Below are positions 60,856 through 64,000 of a stretch of 64,000 bases of DNA, one piece after another. Source of the DNA: JASHVB01 sp035523995. GTDB taxonomy: Bacteria; Pseudomonadota; Alphaproteobacteria; Acetobacterales; Acetobacteraceae. The notes below the pieces were generated by a model. It saw nothing but the letters and a program-made list of their open reading frames with translations, made no database searches and had not been told where the DNA came from. The stretch lies in contig DATKPQ010000081.1 in NCBI GenBank assembly GCA_035523995.1, positions 1 to 64,000 on the forward strand, in the 5' to 3' direction. The position numbers were made by a program, and so were the translations under genes. Each line of letters begins with the position of its first letter. Positions within the stretch are counted from its first letter, which is position 1.

Positions 60856-60905
60856 GCGAAGCGGTCCCCGCATTCCGGAGCCACCGTTCAGTGATGCCGC
60901 CGCGC

Positions 60906-61190
60906 GGCAACAGCGACCGGCAATGTTATCTGGATGGCGAGGACCGCATGACGGTATTGACCTCCGAGAGCAAAGTACGGACGTTCGATCATCGTGCGGG
61001 GGATGCGGGGTATGTCCCCTTCGCGATGGGCCACGATGTCGAAAACACCGGCCGTACGCCGCTGCGTTTCCTGGAAGTCCTCCGCGGTGACCGCTACGCG
61101 GACGTATCATTGAATCGGTGGCTGAAGCTGACGCCTCTGGAGTTGGTGCGTTCGCATCTGCACATCGGCCAGGCAGTGTCGGAAGGCCAA
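60906..61190 (+). pseudogene. C-terminal fragment of oxalate decarboxylase (cupin)
   Basis: The frame reads CYLDGEDRMTVLTSES, DAGYVPFAMGHDVENTG, LRFLEVLRGDRYADVSLN and LTPLELVRSHLHIG, matching the second cupin of bacterial oxalate decarboxylase (OxdC). The N-terminal cupin is absent and the last residues run on into the next gene, with the family ending KEPVVAP in another frame near 61183. It lies back to back with the decayed symporter. Confidence 0.75.
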
Positions 61191-61217
61191 GGAGCCGGTG
61201 GTGGCGCCGTGCCCTTG

Positions 61218-62471
61218 CTATCGTCTCGGCCGGTCCGCCGAGCGAGGCACGGAAATCGCCACCCAGGCCAGGTTCGTCAGCAGCACGCCGGCGGTGACCA
61301 GAAACACCCAGCGCAGCCCCAGCGACGCTGCTACGGCGCCGCCGGTGAGCGGTCCGAGGGAGTTACCGAGAAACGTTGCCGAAGCGGTCAGTCCATAAAC
61401 GGTGCCGCGCTGGTCTGGAGGCGCCAGCCGGCCGACCAGCGCGTTCGCCGTCGGCAGGATACCACCGATGAACATGCCGACGCCGAAGCGCTCGATCACG
61501 AATTCCCAGTAACTGTGAGCAAACGCTTGCGGCACGCTGAAAAGCGCGGCGCCGGCAAGGCAGATCAGCAGCACGCGGCGATAGCCCAGCCGGTCGCTCC
61601 GCTTGCCCAGGAAGGGAGAAGCGACGACGTCGCCCAATCCCGTGACGGAGAACGCGACGCCGCCCAGCGTCGCCAGATTCGGTACGTTGCCGACAAGCTG
61701 CTGCACGTAGAGCGTCACTACCGGCTGCACCGTGCGCACGCTGAACTGGGCGAACAGCAGGACAAGGAACAATGGCAGCAGGCCGGCTGACGCGGCGACC
61801 ATGCGCAGGGAGCGGAACGTCGACTCGCGCTTTCGGCGCCCCTGCGGCGCGGCGAAATTCTCGCGCACGAGCCGCCATGCCAGCAGCGCGGCGGTGGCGC
61901 AGAGGAACGAGGTGAAGAAGAACGGGATACGGTAGCTGCCGGTGGCGTCGGCTATCACGCCGCCGATCACCGGCCCGATCAGCCCGCCGAGAAGCTGGCC
62001 CGTGCTCAGCCACCCGAGCGCGAAACCGAGTCGGTCCTCCGGCACCTGCGTCGCCACCAGCGCGATCGCCGAGGCGGAAAAGCCGGCAAACGCCCCCATC
62101 AGGGCGCGGGCGGCGAAGAATTGCCAGACATTCAGCGACAGCCCCATCAGCGCGGTGAAAAAGCTGATCGCTATGCCGGAACGCAGGAGCATCAGCTTGC
62201 GTCCCTTGCGGTCCGACAATCGTCCCCACAGCGGTGAGACGAACGCCGCAACAAAGGCCGTGGAGCCGTTCAGGATGCCGGTCCAGAGATCGATAGCCTG
62301 CGGGTCATGCACGCCGAGATAGGGCAGGAACAACGGCATGATGGGGCTGAGCACGGTGAAGGACAGGGTCATGATGAGCTGGATGCCCATCATCACCCAC
62401 AGGGTGCGCTGCCAGTCCTGAGGATCTGGCCGAAGGACGAGCGGGGTGTCAGGTGCCGAAGGTGCGTCCAT
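61218..62471 (-). CDS. MFS efflux transporter, MdtG-like
   Basis: The 417-residue permease has 12 membrane segments with motif A GRLSDRKGRKLMLLR after helix 2 and a second copy, GKRSDRLGYRRVLLI, after helix 8. MdtG-type pumps export drugs. Its promoter should lie in the 289-nt gap to the phosphatase. It converges on the decarboxylase fragment, whose 3' end is cut at its 3' side. Confidence 0.9.
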   Translation of the reverse strand: MDAPSAPDTPLVLRPDPQDWQRTLWVMMGIQLIMTLSFTVLSPIMPLFLPYLGVHDPQAIDLWTGILNGSTAFVAAFVSPLWGRLSDRKGRKLMLLRSGIAISFFTALMGLSLNVWQFFAARALMGAFAGFSASAIALVATQVPEDRLGFALGWLSTGQLLGGLIGPVIGGVIADATGSYRIPFFFTSFLCATAALLAWRLVRENFAAPQGRRKRESTFRSLRMVAASAGLLPLFLVLLFAQFSVRTVQPVVTLYVQQLVGNVPNLATLGGVAFSVTGLGDVVASPFLGKRSDRLGYRRVLLICLAGAALFSVPQAFAHSYWEFVIERFGVGMFIGGILPTANALVGRLAPPDQRGTVYGLTASATFLGNSLGPLTGGAVAASLGLRWVFLVTAGVLLTNLAWVAISVPRSADRPRR

Positions 62472-62760
62472 TACGTGGGTGCCGCCGGGGACGGCATGCG
62501 GTAGTTGTGAGCGGCCTCTCGCCGCATGGCCCGGTCCCTGCGGCTATGGAAACGTCCCGGCATCTGCATCCGAACGGCTACATCCTGTTGTTGGCCCGGC
62601 TGGAAGCCCGGCGCGGGCGGAAATAGATATCGCCTATGATAAGCGCTCCTTACCAAATGCACAGCCGGAGAAGAGGCTCGTGCGGAGCGTGGCTGGCAGG
62701 CAGGTTGAACAGGTCTGTGGGGAATGGCAGCCGTGTAGCTTCCGCCCTGGGCAAGAGGTC
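62472..62760. other. Intergenic region, nothing recognised
   Basis: This 289-nt gap separates two minus-strand genes, the MFS gene and the phosphoglycolate phosphatase. I see no convincing frame, tRNA or strong palindrome. It should hold the MFS promoter. Confidence 0.4.
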
Positions 62761-63459
62761 CTATGAGAGACCGATCGGTCGCAAGCTTCTCACAATCCTG
62801 CCGAGTTCCGGGAAATCCCGCGCCACGGCCTGGGCCCCGTCCCCCATCGACAGCGGACCGTACCCCCACGCTGCGAACACGCAGGGCAAGCCGGCACCGT
62901 GCGCCGCCAGGACGTCGTTGCGGTGATCGCCCGCCATCACGGCGCAGGTTGGGTCGCCCCCCGCCGCCTCCAACGTTGCGAGCAGATGCGCCGGGTCGGG
63001 CTTGCGCACGGGAAAGCTATCGCCTGCTCCGATGGCAGCAAACGAACCCGCCAGGCCGACCGCCTCAAGCAGCCTTTGTGCGGCCAGACCTGGTTTGTTG
63101 GTGCATACCGCGAGCTTCCAGCCCTCGCTGGCCAGCCCATCGAGCGTCTCCGCGACACCCGGAAACAATTTGCTCTCCACGGCGACATGGCTGCTGTAGT
63201 CTGCGGAAAACGCCGCGACATCTCCCGGATCGAACGCTGCACCGCGAGCAGCGAGCGCGCGCTCCACCAGTTTGGCCACGCCGTCCCCGACCATCGCGGC
63301 GGTCTCCGCCAGGCTGTAGGGCGCGAAGCCATGCGCTGCCATCAGGCGGTTCATCGCGGCGGCGAGATCTGGTACGGTGTCTACCAGCGTGCCATCCAGG
63401 TCCAGCAACAGGGTGGGTGTCAGCTTGTTGTACTCCGCAATGCGAATTGAACCAGTCAC
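62761..63459 (-). CDS. gph: Phosphoglycolate phosphatase (HAD family)
   Basis: The 232-residue HAD enzyme has motif I LLLDLDGTLVDT (near residue 17), motif II in VCTNKPG and motif III/IV in PVRKPDP and VMAGDHRNDVLAA. It hydrolyses 2-phosphoglycolate, a product of DNA repair and photorespiration-like routes. The start is a GTG; the Shine-Dalgarno is weak. It is divergent from glmU with 82 nt between starts. Confidence 0.88.
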   Translation of the reverse strand: MTGSIRIAEYNKLTPTLLLDLDGTLVDTVPDLAAAMNRLMAAHGFAPYSLAETAAMVGDGVAKLVERALAARGAAFDPGDVAAFSADYSSHVAVESKLFPGVAETLDGLASEGWKLAVCTNKPGLAAQRLLEAVGLAGSFAAIGAGDSFPVRKPDPAHLLATLEAAGGDPTCAVMAGDHRNDVLAAHGAGLPCVFAAWGYGPLSMGDGAQAVARDFPELGRIVRSLRPIGLS

Positions 63460-63541
63460 TTAACAGCAGACTTTACATGCGAACCGTTCCGCCGCTACGC
63501 CCGGAATCGTGGTCGCGCCGCAACCGTCGCAGGGGAGAGCC

Positions 63542-64000
63542 ATGCAGGCAACCGCCGTCATCCTGGCCGCCGGCCTCGGCACGCGTATGAAATCGGCGCT
63601 GCCGAAGACCCTGCACCGCATCGCCGGCCGCACCATGTTGCGTCACTTGCTCGCAAGCTGCGAGCAAGTCTTCGACCGCATCGTCGTCGTCGTCGGTCCG
63701 GACATGGAAGCAGTGCAGAAGGAAGCCGCGCCACATCCATGCGCGGTGCAGCAGGAACGGCTGGGCACCGCGCATGCCGCGTTGGCGGCGGCCGACTATT
63801 TCGGTGACGGCGAAGTGGCCGTGCTGTATGCTGACAATCCGCTGATCCGCCCCGACACGCTGCGGCGCTTGCTGCAACGGCGGCAGAACGGGGACGCGCG
63901 GTTGGCCTTGCTCGCGTTCCGCCCCGCCGGTCCCGGACGTTACGGCCGGGTGATCGCGCGTCATGGCACGGTGGAGCGCATCGTCGAATGGGCCGACGCC
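63542..64000 (+). CDS. glmU: GlmU N-terminal uridylyltransferase region (partial)
   Basis: The first 153 codons are present and run off the window end. They show the pyrophosphorylase signature LAAGLGTRMKSALPKTLH (near residues 8-25), GTAHAALAAA and YADNPLI, in the GlmU order. GlmU makes UDP-GlcNAc from glucosamine-1-phosphate in two steps; the acetyltransferase half would lie beyond the edge. GGGGAGAG precedes the ATG. In many alphaproteobacteria gph and glmU are neighbours. Confidence 0.92.
   Translation, partial: MQATAVILAAGLGTRMKSALPKTLHRIAGRTMLRHLLASCEQVFDRIVVVVGPDMEAVQKEAAPHPCAVQQERLGTAHAALAAADYFGDGEVAVLYADNPLIRPDTLRRLLQRRQNGDARLALLAFRPAGPGRYGRVIARHGTVERIVEWADA

Noticed and set aside
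1..64000. CRISPR array or complete prophage
   Set aside because: No regular direct-repeat array, integrase, terminase or capsid gene was seen.

Overview
The window reads as chromosomal DNA of a GC-rich alphaproteobacterium. The gene content (a PrkA/DUF444/SpoVR stress operon, pstSCAB-phoU-phoB, motBA, lipA followed by a COQ10-type gene, PqiBC, many efflux pumps) and protein style suggest Acetobacteraceae or a near relative in Rhodospirillales. That placement is inference from general resemblance; no 16S or marker gene is present.

Layout. 1-5.3 kb: structured leader, then prkA, a DUF444/VWA gene and a spoVR gene in one direction. 5.3-10.9 kb: a PHO box and a complete pstSCAB-phoU-phoB operon (no phoR nearby). 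10.9-16.97 kb: aminotransferase, sulfotransferase, a glycosyltransferase-GtrA fusion with an Lrp regulator, a nitroreductase and a NifU-type protein. 17.2-19.3 kb: motB then motA. 19.6-22.6 kb: a second phosphate-type uptake set, pstS-pstC-pstA, with no pstB. 22.7-27.0 kb: two small proteins, a TPR protein and a GAF-GAF-GGDEF-EAL protein. 27.4-28.6 kb: a 60-residue peptide gene with a duplicated RIGGGT motif, a 20-codon coupling ORF and a 275-residue protein of unknown function; this is the best candidate for something undescribed. 28.5-35.7 kb: two MFS pumps, a DsbA-like protein, a gamma-glutamyltranspeptidase-like lipoprotein, an XRE regulator divergent from an NTF2-like/MFS pair, and a Cys-rich Ig-like protein. 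36-42.8 kb: 2-hydroxyacid dehydrogenase, CBS protein, PqiC and PqiB, Ppx/GppA, RlmE and an MlaF-like ATPase. 43-45.8 kb: EmrAB-type pump. 45.8-48.6 kb: IS3 OrfA fragment, tRNA-Leu(CAA), an intact TauD/TfdA dioxygenase, an HdeD protein and two decayed dioxygenase fragments. 48.8-53.9 kb: GT8 glycosyltransferase, double GNAT, SDR, a DpnI/Dam-replacing endonuclease relic, lipA and a COQ10-like gene. 54-60 kb: a 1437-residue hybrid histidine kinase and a REC-EAL-LuxR response regulator. 60.1-61.2 kb: decayed MFS and oxalate decarboxylase fragments. 61.2-64 kb: MFS pump, phosphoglycolate phosphatase, and the start of glmU running off the edge.

How parts work together. Phosphate handling recurs: high-affinity uptake under a PHO box, its PhoU/PhoB signalling arm, a second uptake set that would need to borrow an ATPase, and a Ppx/GppA phosphatase. 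Signalling through cyclic di-GMP also recurs (GGDEF-EAL protein; kinase plus EAL response regulator). Signs of gene decay cluster at 45.8-48.6, 52.0-52.2 and 60.1-61.2 kb. Functions are assigned from recognisable motifs; no database search was run.
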